In this document: positions 24,434 through 30,822 of the stretch, piece after piece
Layout: every line of letters begins with the position of its first letter
Numbering within the stretch: the first letter of the stretch is position 1
Assembly: GCA_003520025.1 (NCBI GenBank)
Contig: DOVP01000006.1
Coordinates: forward strand, 1-30,822
Direction of reading: 5' to 3'
Source: Phycisphaerales bacterium
GTDB taxonomy: Bacteria > Planctomycetota > Phycisphaerae > Phycisphaerales > SM1A02
Length of the DNA stretch: 30,822 bases
The notes under the pieces: generated by a model
The model's database searches: none
What the model saw: only the letters and a program-made list of their open reading frames with translations
Told to the model about the DNA's origin: nothing
Made by a program: the position numbers and the translations under genes

Positions 24434-26556
24434 GACGGTGCTCCATCCTCGGTCAAGTCTTGGGCCCTGAGGATGAGATGGCCCTTCGGATGCACATCTG
24501 CCGTATACCGAGATGTGATGACGGTGGCGGTATTGGTCTCGACGACGATGGCCGGACCGGACACGGACTGGTTGACTTCGAGGCCTTCACGCTCGTAGAC
24601 CGAAACTTCGACACTCCGACCAGTGCCCGACTCCGTAATCAGGCGTGTTCCGACCCGGTCGGCTGACCCGTCGCTTTCTATATCGGGAAGACACTGATCG
24701 ACGAGATCGATCTCGGTTCCGAGAACCAGTACCCAATTGAGGATCTCCACGTCTAGGTCCGGAATGGACCGCTCGTACAAGCGGTCGTACTCCGCCTGAA
24801 AGGCCCTACCGAGCGTTCCAGGGCTTGAATCATCGATACGAGGAGCCTCGATCCGGACCGGGAGTTCAACGCCGACCTCATGGCCCTGGCCCACATATCG
24901 CATGTAGGCGAGCCGGGACTCTACGAGTTGACGGCCTGCAGCCCCCGGTTCCACCACCGAATGGGCCTCGACCCTCATCTCGTCGAGCAGCCGATTACAG
25001 GATTCAGCGTCGAGGTCGCTGAGTCGCTGGCGAAAGCTTCGTGTTACCTCATAGGCGACCGGTGCACGTAGGAACCCGAGGGCCGAACCCACTCCGGCCC
25101 CAGGAGGAACGACGACACGGTCTATTCCAAGCTTCTCGGCGAGCCGTGCCGCGTGCAGTGGTGCAGCACCCCCGAATGCGATCAACGTTCGATCCGCTAT
25201 GACCTCGCCACTTTCGATGGAGTGCACTCTCGCTGCGTTGGACATGTTCTCGTCGACCATTTCGGCTACTCCGAGCGCAGCACCGATCGTGTCGAGACCC
25301 AAAGGCGTGCCTATGGCTTCAGACATCGCTTCCTCGGCTCTGGGCCGATCAAGCTTCATGCTTCCTCCGGCAAAGTTGTCAGGGTCGATGTAACCAAGAA
25401 GAGTGTCTGCATCGGTCACCGTCGGTCGGATGCCTCCCTGGCCGTAGCAGGCCGGTCCCGGATCAGAGCCGGCACTCTCGGGTCCGACAGCGATACGGCC
25501 GAGTGCATCTACGTGGGCGATGGATCCGCCACCAGCGCCGATCTCGACCATCTCGATAACCGGGATACGAAGAGGTAGACCGCTGCCCTTCATGAATCGG
25601 TAGATGCGGGCCACCTCAAAATCGCGGCTCGTGTGAGGTGCTCCGTCGTTGATCAGACAGAGCTTGGCCGTGGTTCCACCCATGTCGTAGGACACGACAC
25701 GTTCGAGACCGAGCTGGCGGGCAATGTGGCTGGCGTAGATGGCGCCTCCGGCGGGACCTGACTCCACCAGGCGCACCGGGAAGCGGCGAGCGGTGTCCAG
25801 CGTGGTGATCCCCCCACCCGACAGCATGAGGAACAGGGGGCAACGTAGGCCGGTCCTGTCTAGCTCGCTTTCGAGCCGTGTCAGATGTTGACCAATAAGC
25901 GGTTGTACGTAAGCGTTGGCACATGTGGTGCTGATCCGCTCGTACTCGCGCATCTCCGGAGAGACTTCGCTCGACAGCGAGATCTCAACATCGGGCAGCA
26001 GAGGCGCCAGCAGATCACGGGCCCGCTGCTCGTGAGAGCCGTTGATGTAGCTGTGGAGAAAGCCAATGGCAAGACTGTGCACCTCCGCGGATCGGAGAAG
26101 ATCAACTGTCCCGAGAAGGTCGCCCTCGTCGAGAGGCAGCAGAACTTCGCCATGCACGTTCATCCGTTCGGCAACCGGGAGTCGGAGCCAGCGGGGAACC
26201 AACGGCTCTGGGAGATCGATGTTGAGGTCGTACTGTTCGTATCGACTCTCGTTGCGGATCTCGAGTGTGTCACGAAATCCCTGAGTCGTGATCAGTGCGG
26301 TCCGTTCCCCTTTGCGCTCAATCAACAGATTCGTAGCGAGGGTCGTACCGTAGATAATCATCGTGACGTCACTCGTCTCGATGCCAGCGCGGTGTAGGAG
26401 CCCGGAGATCCCTTCGATGACGCCTCGTTCGGGAGCGTCGTGGGTGGTGAGGGTCTTGGCTGTGGTGGTCGTGCGATCGGGCCCGTGCCCGGTCTCGACT
26501 GCCAAATCGGTGAAGGTGCCGCCTATGTCGATCGCTAACCGAACTTCTCGTTGCAT
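24430..26556 (-). CDS. hyuA: Hydantoinase A / oxoprolinase family ATP-binding subunit
   Basis: The 708-residue protein has the ASKHA-type phosphate loop DIGGTFTDLAV at 10-20, IIYGTTLATNLLIERKG, SYDMGGTTAKLCLI, GAGGGSIAHVD, VGPESAGSDPGPACYGQGG with PTVTDADTLLG, and IAFGGAAPLHAARLAE. These are the full set expected of HyuA. It phosphorylates the substrate amide to activate ring opening by HyuB. ATG 26556 has AAGGA about 8 bases upstream. Upstream lies a 232-bp spacer holding a long inverted repeat. With the peptide transporter next door, use of cyclic peptide derivatives or 5-oxoproline is possible but unproven. Confidence 0.93.
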   Translation of the reverse strand: MQREVRLAIDIGGTFTDLAVETGHGPDRTTTTAKTLTTHDAPERGVIEGISGLLHRAGIETSDVTMIIYGTTLATNLLIERKGERTALITTQGFRDTLEIRNESRYEQYDLNIDLPEPLVPRWLRLPVAERMNVHGEVLLPLDEGDLLGTVDLLRSAEVHSLAIGFLHSYINGSHEQRARDLLAPLLPDVEISLSSEVSPEMREYERISTTCANAYVQPLIGQHLTRLESELDRTGLRCPLFLMLSGGGITTLDTARRFPVRLVESGPAGGAIYASHIARQLGLERVVSYDMGGTTAKLCLINDGAPHTSRDFEVARIYRFMKGSGLPLRIPVIEMVEIGAGGGSIAHVDALGRIAVGPESAGSDPGPACYGQGGIRPTVTDADTLLGYIDPDNFAGGSMKLDRPRAEEAMSEAIGTPLGLDTIGAALGVAEMVDENMSNAARVHSIESGEVIADRTLIAFGGAAPLHAARLAEKLGIDRVVVPPGAGVGSALGFLRAPVAYEVTRSFRQRLSDLDAESCNRLLDEMRVEAHSVVEPGAAGRQLVESRLAYMRYVGQGHEVGVELPVRIEAPRIDDSSPGTLGRAFQAEYDRLYERSIPDLDVEILNWVLVLGTEIDLVDQCLPDIESDGSADRVGTRLITESGTGRSVEVSVYEREGLEVNQSVSGPAIVVETNTATVITSRYTADVHPKGHLILRAQDLTEDGAPS

Positions 26557-26604
26557 TCAGGTGGTCCTTGGGACGAACGTCGGTGGGTGGCCATTATCGC
26601 GGCA

Positions 26605-26667
26605 GGAACTTACAAGGGCATTGTTGGCGTCGGCCTACAGAAAATGCGTGCCGACAACCCAAGTTCC
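26605..26667 (-). other. Nested inverted repeat in the leader of hyuA
   Basis: GGAACTT (26605-26611) pairs with AAGTTCC (26661-26667). Inside, GTCGGC pairs with GCCGAC, extended by GTT/AAC across a short bulge. This makes a two-level hairpin of about 63 bases between the SDR gene and hyuA. No T run follows, so it is not a standard terminator. It could be an mRNA processing or attenuation element. Confidence 0.4.
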
Positions 26668-26788
26668 TTGAAGTTATCAGAGTCTTCTCGCGGCCCATTC
26701 GGATCGAGACTCGACCAGGAATGGCCGTAGCCCGATGACATGATCGTCCCAGCCGGCCATAATTCCGTAATCTGATTTCAATGAGGAA

Positions 26789-27610
26789 TCAGTCCAGGTC
26801 CTCAATCGCTGGAAAGTTCGAGGGTGAATAGATATCGACTGTGGCCGACCGCTGCTGGGCCAACATGCCGCCGTCGACGCGAATCACCTCACCAGTGATG
26901 TAGTCCGCATCGGTGGAGGCGAGGAACAGGGCCGGGCCGGCCATGTCGATTGGTTCACCGATTCGCTCCAACGGGATGTTCACGCCACGGAGCGCCCGTT
27001 GCTCAGTGTCGTGATTCTCGGTGTCGATCGAGCCGGGCATCAGCGCATTGACACGAACGCCATATGGCCCCAGGTCCAGAGCCATGGCGCGTGTCATGGC
27101 CTCGATTCCACCCTTGGAAGCATCGTATGCGGTGAATGCCCGATGGGCGCGAGTGGCGCCCCCCGAAGACATGTTGATAATCACACCGGAGCCTTTCCGG
27201 GCCATGACGTTGGCGGCGCGATGGCAGCACAGCCAGGTTCCTATGAGGTTGACCTCAATGATCTGACGGAACCAAGTTTCGTCGGCTTCGAGGATGTGCC
27301 GCATCGGGCCGATGAGGCCGGCGTTGTTGACCAAGACATCGACGGTGCCGAATGCCTCGATCGCGGCGTCGAACATCTCACCCACCTGGGTCGCATCGGA
27401 TATGTCGGCGACTACTGGTATGGCCGATCCGCCGGCATCTTCGATGGTCGCTGCGGTTTCAGCCGCTCCGTTCCCATCGATGTCGTTAACCACGACGTGT
27501 GCTCCGGCGGCCCCAAATCGCTCGGCAATGGCCCGGCCGATACCCCGGCCGGCCCCAGTAACCACGACGATTTGACCTTCATGTGATCTGCTCACGTCTG
27601 TGACTCCCAT
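26789..27610 (-). CDS. Classical short-chain dehydrogenase/reductase
   Basis: The 273-residue SDR has the complete classical set: TGAGRGIG nucleotide motif near 19-26, VNNAGLIGP, catalytic Ser in INMSSGGATRA, YDASK (Tyr-x3-Lys), and GEVIRVDGG near the end. Asp at the end of the second strand (VVVNDIDG) favours NAD(H) over NADP(H). It should oxidise a hydroxy group of a small metabolite. It precedes hyuA on the same strand with a 232-bp gap and is divergent from the E1alpha gene. No clear Shine-Dalgarno precedes ATG 27610; GTG at codon 6 is a possible alternative. Confidence 0.92.
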   Translation of the reverse strand: MGVTDVSRSHEGQIVVVTGAGRGIGRAIAERFGAAGAHVVVNDIDGNGAAETAATIEDAGGSAIPVVADISDATQVGEMFDAAIEAFGTVDVLVNNAGLIGPMRHILEADETWFRQIIEVNLIGTWLCCHRAANVMARKGSGVIINMSSGGATRAHRAFTAYDASKGGIEAMTRAMALDLGPYGVRVNALMPGSIDTENHDTEQRALRGVNIPLERIGEPIDMAGPALFLASTDADYITGEVIRVDGGMLAQQRSATVDIYSPSNFPAIEDLD

Positions 27611-27906
27611 TTTGAGGAATTGTCGATGGAAGACTCCGCTTGTGGATCGTTCCAGCTAATGGTGAGTGCTTACCAGCCGAGCCTGTGGCTAGCCAAACTG
27701 GCTCCGGTGGATCCTCTCTCGACGGCCCAGCGGCCCATGGGCCGCTCGGTCGAGCCAGCAGTCAAGCGACATGCGCAATGCCTCGATTCTCATAGGTCTG
27801 CCAACGCAGGGATCTCCCCGCGATTCCTCACCGGGGAATTAGCCTTCCAAAGGATCCGGGCGCCATGTTGGTCAACAAACTTCGGTGTCGGATAACGTCC
27901 GCCGTG
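27611..27906. promoter_or_regulatory. Divergent intergenic region with two perfect palindromes
   Basis: The 296 bases between the SDR gene (minus) and E1alpha (plus) contain no convincing gene. They hold a perfect 10-bp palindrome TGGCTAGCCA at 27686-27695 and a perfect 18-bp palindrome at 27729-27746 (AGCGGCCC and its inverse). The latter is flanked by CTCGAC at 27718-27723 and GTCGAG at 27749-27754, which extends it to a longer hairpin or operator. Confidence 0.5.
27868..27896 (+). promoter_or_regulatory. Candidate promoter of the E1alpha-E1beta-E2 operon
   Basis: TTGGTC (27868-27873) and GATAAC (27891-27896) are separated by exactly 17 bases, a reasonable -35/-10 pair. The predicted start point falls at about 27903-27907, at the GTG/ATG start of the first gene, which has no Shine-Dalgarno. 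A leaderless message is therefore likely. The hexamers are weak matches. Confidence 0.35.
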
Positions 27907-28944
27907 ATGAGTGAGCCGTTGCAGTATCTGTCCGTTGCCGGTGACCCCGTTCGTGAGATCCCGTTGTCAGTGGAGGATCTGCTTTTGCTCTACGGAAACA
28001 TGGCGGCCGGGCGCGCTTATGACCGAAAATGCACTGCGTTGCAACTTCAAGGGAGACTCGCCACCTACGCTCCGTTTGAGGGCCAGGAGGCCGCACAGAT
28101 CGGATCGGTGTTCCCGCTCACTGCAGACGACTGGGTCGTGGCTTCTTATCGTGATGCTGCGGCCATGTGGGCGACCGGGTACCCATGGGTCAACCTCATC
28201 CTCTCACGCACCGGTGACGAGCGGGGAGGCTGTCCACCCGATGGCGTGCGGGTACTGCCGCCTTCGATCACCGTCGGTGGTCACATGATTCACGCGGTCG
28301 GTCTCGGATGGGCAGAGAAGATCAAGGGTTCGAAATCCGTGGCAATGACATTTTTCGGTGACGGTGCCACATCGGAGGGAGACTTCCACGAGGCGATGAA
28401 CTTCGCTGGTGTGTACGGCACCCCGACCGTATTCGTGTGCCAAAATAATGAATGGGCCATCTCGATGCCCCGGGATCGTCAGACAGCATCCGACACCATC
28501 GCCCAAAAGGCCGCCGCCTATGGGATGCCCGGTATCCAAGTTGACGGTAACGATGTGGTTGCGGTTGCTATCGCTGCAGCCGAGGCCGTGGACCGCGCCC
28601 GTGAAGGCCAGGGGCCAACGCTGCTGGAGCTTCTCACATACCGCGTCGGGCCCCACACCACGACAGATGACCCCGGTCGGTACCGCGACGAAGAGGCAAG
28701 CCACCAATGGCGCCGCCGCGATCCTCTTTCCCGGCTGAGTGCCTATCTCGCCTCTATCGGCGAGTGGGACGAAAAATGGGCGGAGTCGGTGGCCGCAGAC
28801 ACAGGCGCCGACGTCGAGCGGGCAGTTGCGGAGGCGGAAGCCCTCGAGCCACTCACCTCGGAGGAGATCTTCACTGCAATGTTTGCCGAGCCCACCTCGC
28901 AACTTCTGGAGCAACAGCGAATGGCCGTGACCGACAATGGCTGA
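27907..28944 (+). CDS. 2-oxoacid dehydrogenase E1 component, alpha subunit
   Basis: The 345-residue protein has the ThDP-binding motif FFGDGATSEGDFHEAMNFAGVY followed by VFVCQNNEWAIS, plus ITVGGHMIHAVGLGWAEK and RVGPHTTTDDPGRYR in the loop that follows. This is the alpha subunit of the heterotetrameric E1 of pyruvate or branched-chain 2-oxoacid dehydrogenase. ATG 27907 (or the adjacent GTG 27904) gives the family-typical N-terminus; an upstream ATG at 27865 falls on the candidate -35 box. It overlaps E1beta by 8 bases. Pyruvate and branched-chain substrates cannot be told apart with confidence. Confidence 0.92.
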   Translation: MSEPLQYLSVAGDPVREIPLSVEDLLLLYGNMAAGRAYDRKCTALQLQGRLATYAPFEGQEAAQIGSVFPLTADDWVVASYRDAAAMWATGYPWVNLILSRTGDERGGCPPDGVRVLPPSITVGGHMIHAVGLGWAEKIKGSKSVAMTFFGDGATSEGDFHEAMNFAGVYGTPTVFVCQNNEWAISMPRDRQTASDTIAQKAAAYGMPGIQVDGNDVVAVAIAAAEAVDRAREGQGPTLLELLTYRVGPHTTTDDPGRYRDEEASHQWRRRDPLSRLSAYLASIGEWDEKWAESVAADTGADVERAVAEAEALEPLTSEEIFTAMFAEPTSQLLEQQRMAVTDNG

Positions 28945-29914
28945 GCTCAACATCGCGCAGGCGATCAACGGCGCTCTTGGTTCGGCTCTCGAATCAGACC
29001 CAACAGTGATTGTTCTCGGTGAAGATGTCGGAGCAACCGGCGGTGTGTTTCGGGTCACCGACGGTCTGGGGGAACGCTTCGGGCCGGACCGCGTCGTGGA
29101 TACTCCGGTTGCCGAATCCGGCATCATCGGTGCGGCTTTCGGGATGGCAATTGGGGGTCTCAAGCCGGTGGCCGAGATTCAGTTCATGGGCTTTTCTTAT
29201 CCGGCGTTCGACCAGATCGCCAACCATGTGTCGCGAATTCGCAACCGGTCCCGTCATCGCTTCACCGCACCCATGGTGATCCGTATTCCTTACGGCGCTG
29301 GTATAGGCGCTGCCGAACACCATTCCGAGTCGGCTGAAGCCATCTATGCTCACACACCCGGTCTCAAAGTAGTCGTGCCGGCGTCACCCTACGATGCCAA
29401 GGGTCTGCTCCTCGAAGCGATTGCCGACCCCGATCCCGTGATCTTCCTCGAACCCATCAGGTTGTACCGATCGATTCGCCAGCTGGTCCCGGACGATCCT
29501 TACACGGTGCCATTTGGTGTTGCCGAGATCCGTAGGCCGGGAAACGACGTCACCCTGATCGCCTACGGAGCGATGGTGAAGGAAACCCTCGAGGCGTCGG
29601 AGAAACTTGCGGCCGAAGGTATCGGGGCTGAGGTTCTCGACCTTCGGTCACTGGTGCCACTTGACGCCGACACCATCATCGAGTCGGTCGAACATACCGG
29701 GCGTGCCGTCGTCATCCAAGAGGCCCCTCGCACCGCTGGGTTTGCGACTGAAATCGTCAGCCAGATCCAAGAAAGAACGCTCTACTCACTGGCCGCGCCC
29801 ATCCAACGAGTCACGGGATGGGATACCGTCGTCCCGCTTCGACGTGCCGAACACCACTTCGTACCGGATGCCGCCCGGATCGTGGCCGCAGCAAGAAAGA
29901 CGATGGAGTCCTGA
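28937..29914 (+). CDS. 2-oxoacid dehydrogenase E1 component, beta subunit
   Basis: The 325-residue transketolase-like protein has VLGEDVGATGGVFRVTDGL near 26-44, DTPVAESGIIGAAFGMAIGG, EIQFMGFSYPAFDQI, and in the C-terminal domain LIAYGAMVKETLEAS, EVLDLRSLVPLD and VIQEAPRTAGFATEI. These are standard for PdhB/BkdB-type E1beta. It completes the ThDP active site with E1alpha and hands the acyl group to the lipoyl domain of E2. The stop overlaps the E2 start (TGATG at 29912-29916). Confidence 0.93.
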   Translation: MAELNIAQAINGALGSALESDPTVIVLGEDVGATGGVFRVTDGLGERFGPDRVVDTPVAESGIIGAAFGMAIGGLKPVAEIQFMGFSYPAFDQIANHVSRIRNRSRHRFTAPMVIRIPYGAGIGAAEHHSESAEAIYAHTPGLKVVVPASPYDAKGLLLEAIADPDPVIFLEPIRLYRSIRQLVPDDPYTVPFGVAEIRRPGNDVTLIAYGAMVKETLEASEKLAAEGIGAEVLDLRSLVPLDADTIIESVEHTGRAVVIQEAPRTAGFATEIVSQIQERTLYSLAAPIQRVTGWDTVVPLRRAEHHFVPDAARIVAAARKTMES

Positions 29915-30822
29915 TGGCACAAGAGTTCTATCTTCCGGACATCGGCGAAGGATTGATCGAAGCGATCATCATCGAATGGATCACCAATGTCGGGGACCAT
30001 GTAGATCTCGATGAACCGCTGGTCGAGGTCGAGACCGACAAGGCAGTCGTCCAGATCCCGGCTCCGTTCGCCGGCGTGCTATTGCACCAGGGCGCCGCAG
30101 AGGGGGACGTACTTCCGGTTGGGTCCCTGCTCGCGGTTGTCGGTGATGAAGGTGAAATCTGGTCATCCGAAGCGCCGGCCACTACCCGGTCGACTGCAGC
30201 CTCCGCCGAGACGGATCCGATCGTAGGCACTCTCGGTGCCGATGCGACCGTGCTCCCGGCCGGACGCCCTACGGCATTGCCGGCAGTCCGCCGTCTCGCC
30301 CGTGAACTCGCTATCGACCTGGCGTCAGTGAGCGGAAGCGGTCCGGAGGGACGGGTACTGGAAGCTGATGTGCGAAACGCTGCGGGCACCACCAAAAGCA
30401 GCGCCGACACTCCTCTCGATGGACGTCGAATCCCGCTCACTGCAACTCGACGTGCCATAGCCGACAACATGGCGCGCTCTTGGCATGAGATCCCCCACGT
30501 CACCATCTTCGAGAATGCTGCTGCCGACGAGTTGCTGGCAGCCCGCAAGCGGATCGGTACCGAGACAGGCGCACTACCTCCTCTCGAGGCCGTCCTCGTT
30601 CATGCGATCATCCCGGTTCTCAAGCAATTCCCAGAATTCAACGCCACATTTGACGTCGACGCTGTCATCCACCATGACAGTTACAACATCGGGTTCGCCG
30701 TTGATGCACCACACGGACTGATGGTTGCCGTGGTGGGAGATGCTGACACGTTAAGCATCGGCGAGCTCGCTACGGAAATGGCCGATCTCGCCGAAGCAGC
30801 AAAGACCCGCAAGATAACCCCG
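29914..30822 (+). CDS. 2-oxoacid dehydrogenase E2 (dihydrolipoyl acyltransferase), cut at window end
   Basis: A 303-residue N-terminal part is present. The lipoyl domain spans about residues 1-80, with the lipoylated Lys43 in VETDKAV. A flexible Ala/Thr/Ser linker follows, then the peripheral-subunit-binding domain at about 123-157 (ALPAVRRLARELAIDLASV and GPEGRVLEADV). The acyltransferase domain begins near 171 (RRIPLTATRRAIADNMARSW). The frame is open at the last base and lacks the catalytic DHRxxDG motif, which is found instead at 16919-16942. No E3 gene is seen in the window, so a separate dihydrolipoamide dehydrogenase must serve it. Confidence 0.93.
   Translation, partial: MAQEFYLPDIGEGLIEAIIIEWITNVGDHVDLDEPLVEVETDKAVVQIPAPFAGVLLHQGAAEGDVLPVGSLLAVVGDEGEIWSSEAPATTRSTAASAETDPIVGTLGADATVLPAGRPTALPAVRRLARELAIDLASVSGSGPEGRVLEADVRNAAGTTKSSADTPLDGRRIPLTATRRAIADNMARSWHEIPHVTIFENAAADELLAARKRIGTETGALPPLEAVLVHAIIPVLKQFPEFNATFDVDAVIHHDSYNIGFAVDAPHGLMVAVVGDADTLSIGELATEMADLAEAAKTRKITP
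30799..30822 (+). repeat. 24-bp direct repeat, right copy (window end)
   Basis: This copy is identical to 16715-16738 and in the same coding frame of E2. The window ends exactly here, so whether the identity continues cannot be seen. Confidence 0.95.

Noticed and set aside
1..30822. tRNA, rRNA, tmRNA, RNase P RNA, insertion sequences, integrases
   Set aside because: No T-arm motifs, rRNA landmarks, transposase or integrase motifs were recognised on either strand. In particular, no recombinase accompanies the 24-bp repeats.

Overview
The window looks like a chromosomal fragment from a high-GC, probably actinobacterial organism. I infer this from an F420-type luciferase-like oxidoreductase, classical lipoprotein signals, GTG and TTG starts, and promoters placed so close to start codons that some transcripts are probably leaderless. 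A free-living or host-associated Acidimicrobiia-like bacterium would fit, but no marker gene here settles the taxonomy. There are no rRNA, tRNA, IS or CRISPR features that I can support.

Layout. Bases 1-2102 hold a gene tail, a small two-helix membrane protein and a secreted clan GH-A-like glycoside hydrolase lipoprotein. Bases 2103-2778 are gene-poor and rich in GC hairpins. Bases 2779-7086 carry a DHDPS/aldolase-family enzyme, a decayed gamma-glutamyltransferase start, an FCD-type GntR regulator, an MFS transporter and an atypical SDR. On the minus strand, 14793 down to 9653 is a tightly overlapping 2-oxoacid:ferredoxin oxidoreductase operon: beta, ferredoxin, alpha, a fusion of a degenerate beta-like domain with gamma, a flavoprotein and a second ferredoxin. 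An F420-type oxidoreductase, an MFS transporter and a 53-residue ORF follow it on the same strand (9483-7141). An acetolactate-synthase-like ThDP enzyme lies at 14906-16654.

The right half (16715-30822) holds a complete five-gene dipeptide/oligopeptide ABC transporter (plus strand), a hydantoinase/oxoprolinase pair hyuA-hyuB and a classical SDR (minus strand), and a 2-oxoacid dehydrogenase operon E1alpha-E1beta-E2 (plus strand). The E2 gene runs off the window end after 303 codons. Its missing last 91 codons lie at 16739-17014, just upstream of the transporter. The final 24 bases of the window are identical to 16715-16738. The segment 16715-30822 therefore behaves like a 14,084-bp circle opened inside E2. 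This is either an assembly lasso, a truncated paralogue next to a duplication, or an integrated circular element.

Functionally the region is a catabolic island for amino-acid or peptide-derived carbon. It combines peptide uptake, hydantoin/5-oxoproline-type ring opening, an aldolase, several dehydrogenases, and three different ThDP-dependent systems that act on 2-oxoacids. A palindrome of the form GGTRTACNGTATACC lies between the first MFS and SDR genes, with a weaker copy at the ferredoxin oxidoreductase promoter. The local GntR protein is a plausible regulator of both.
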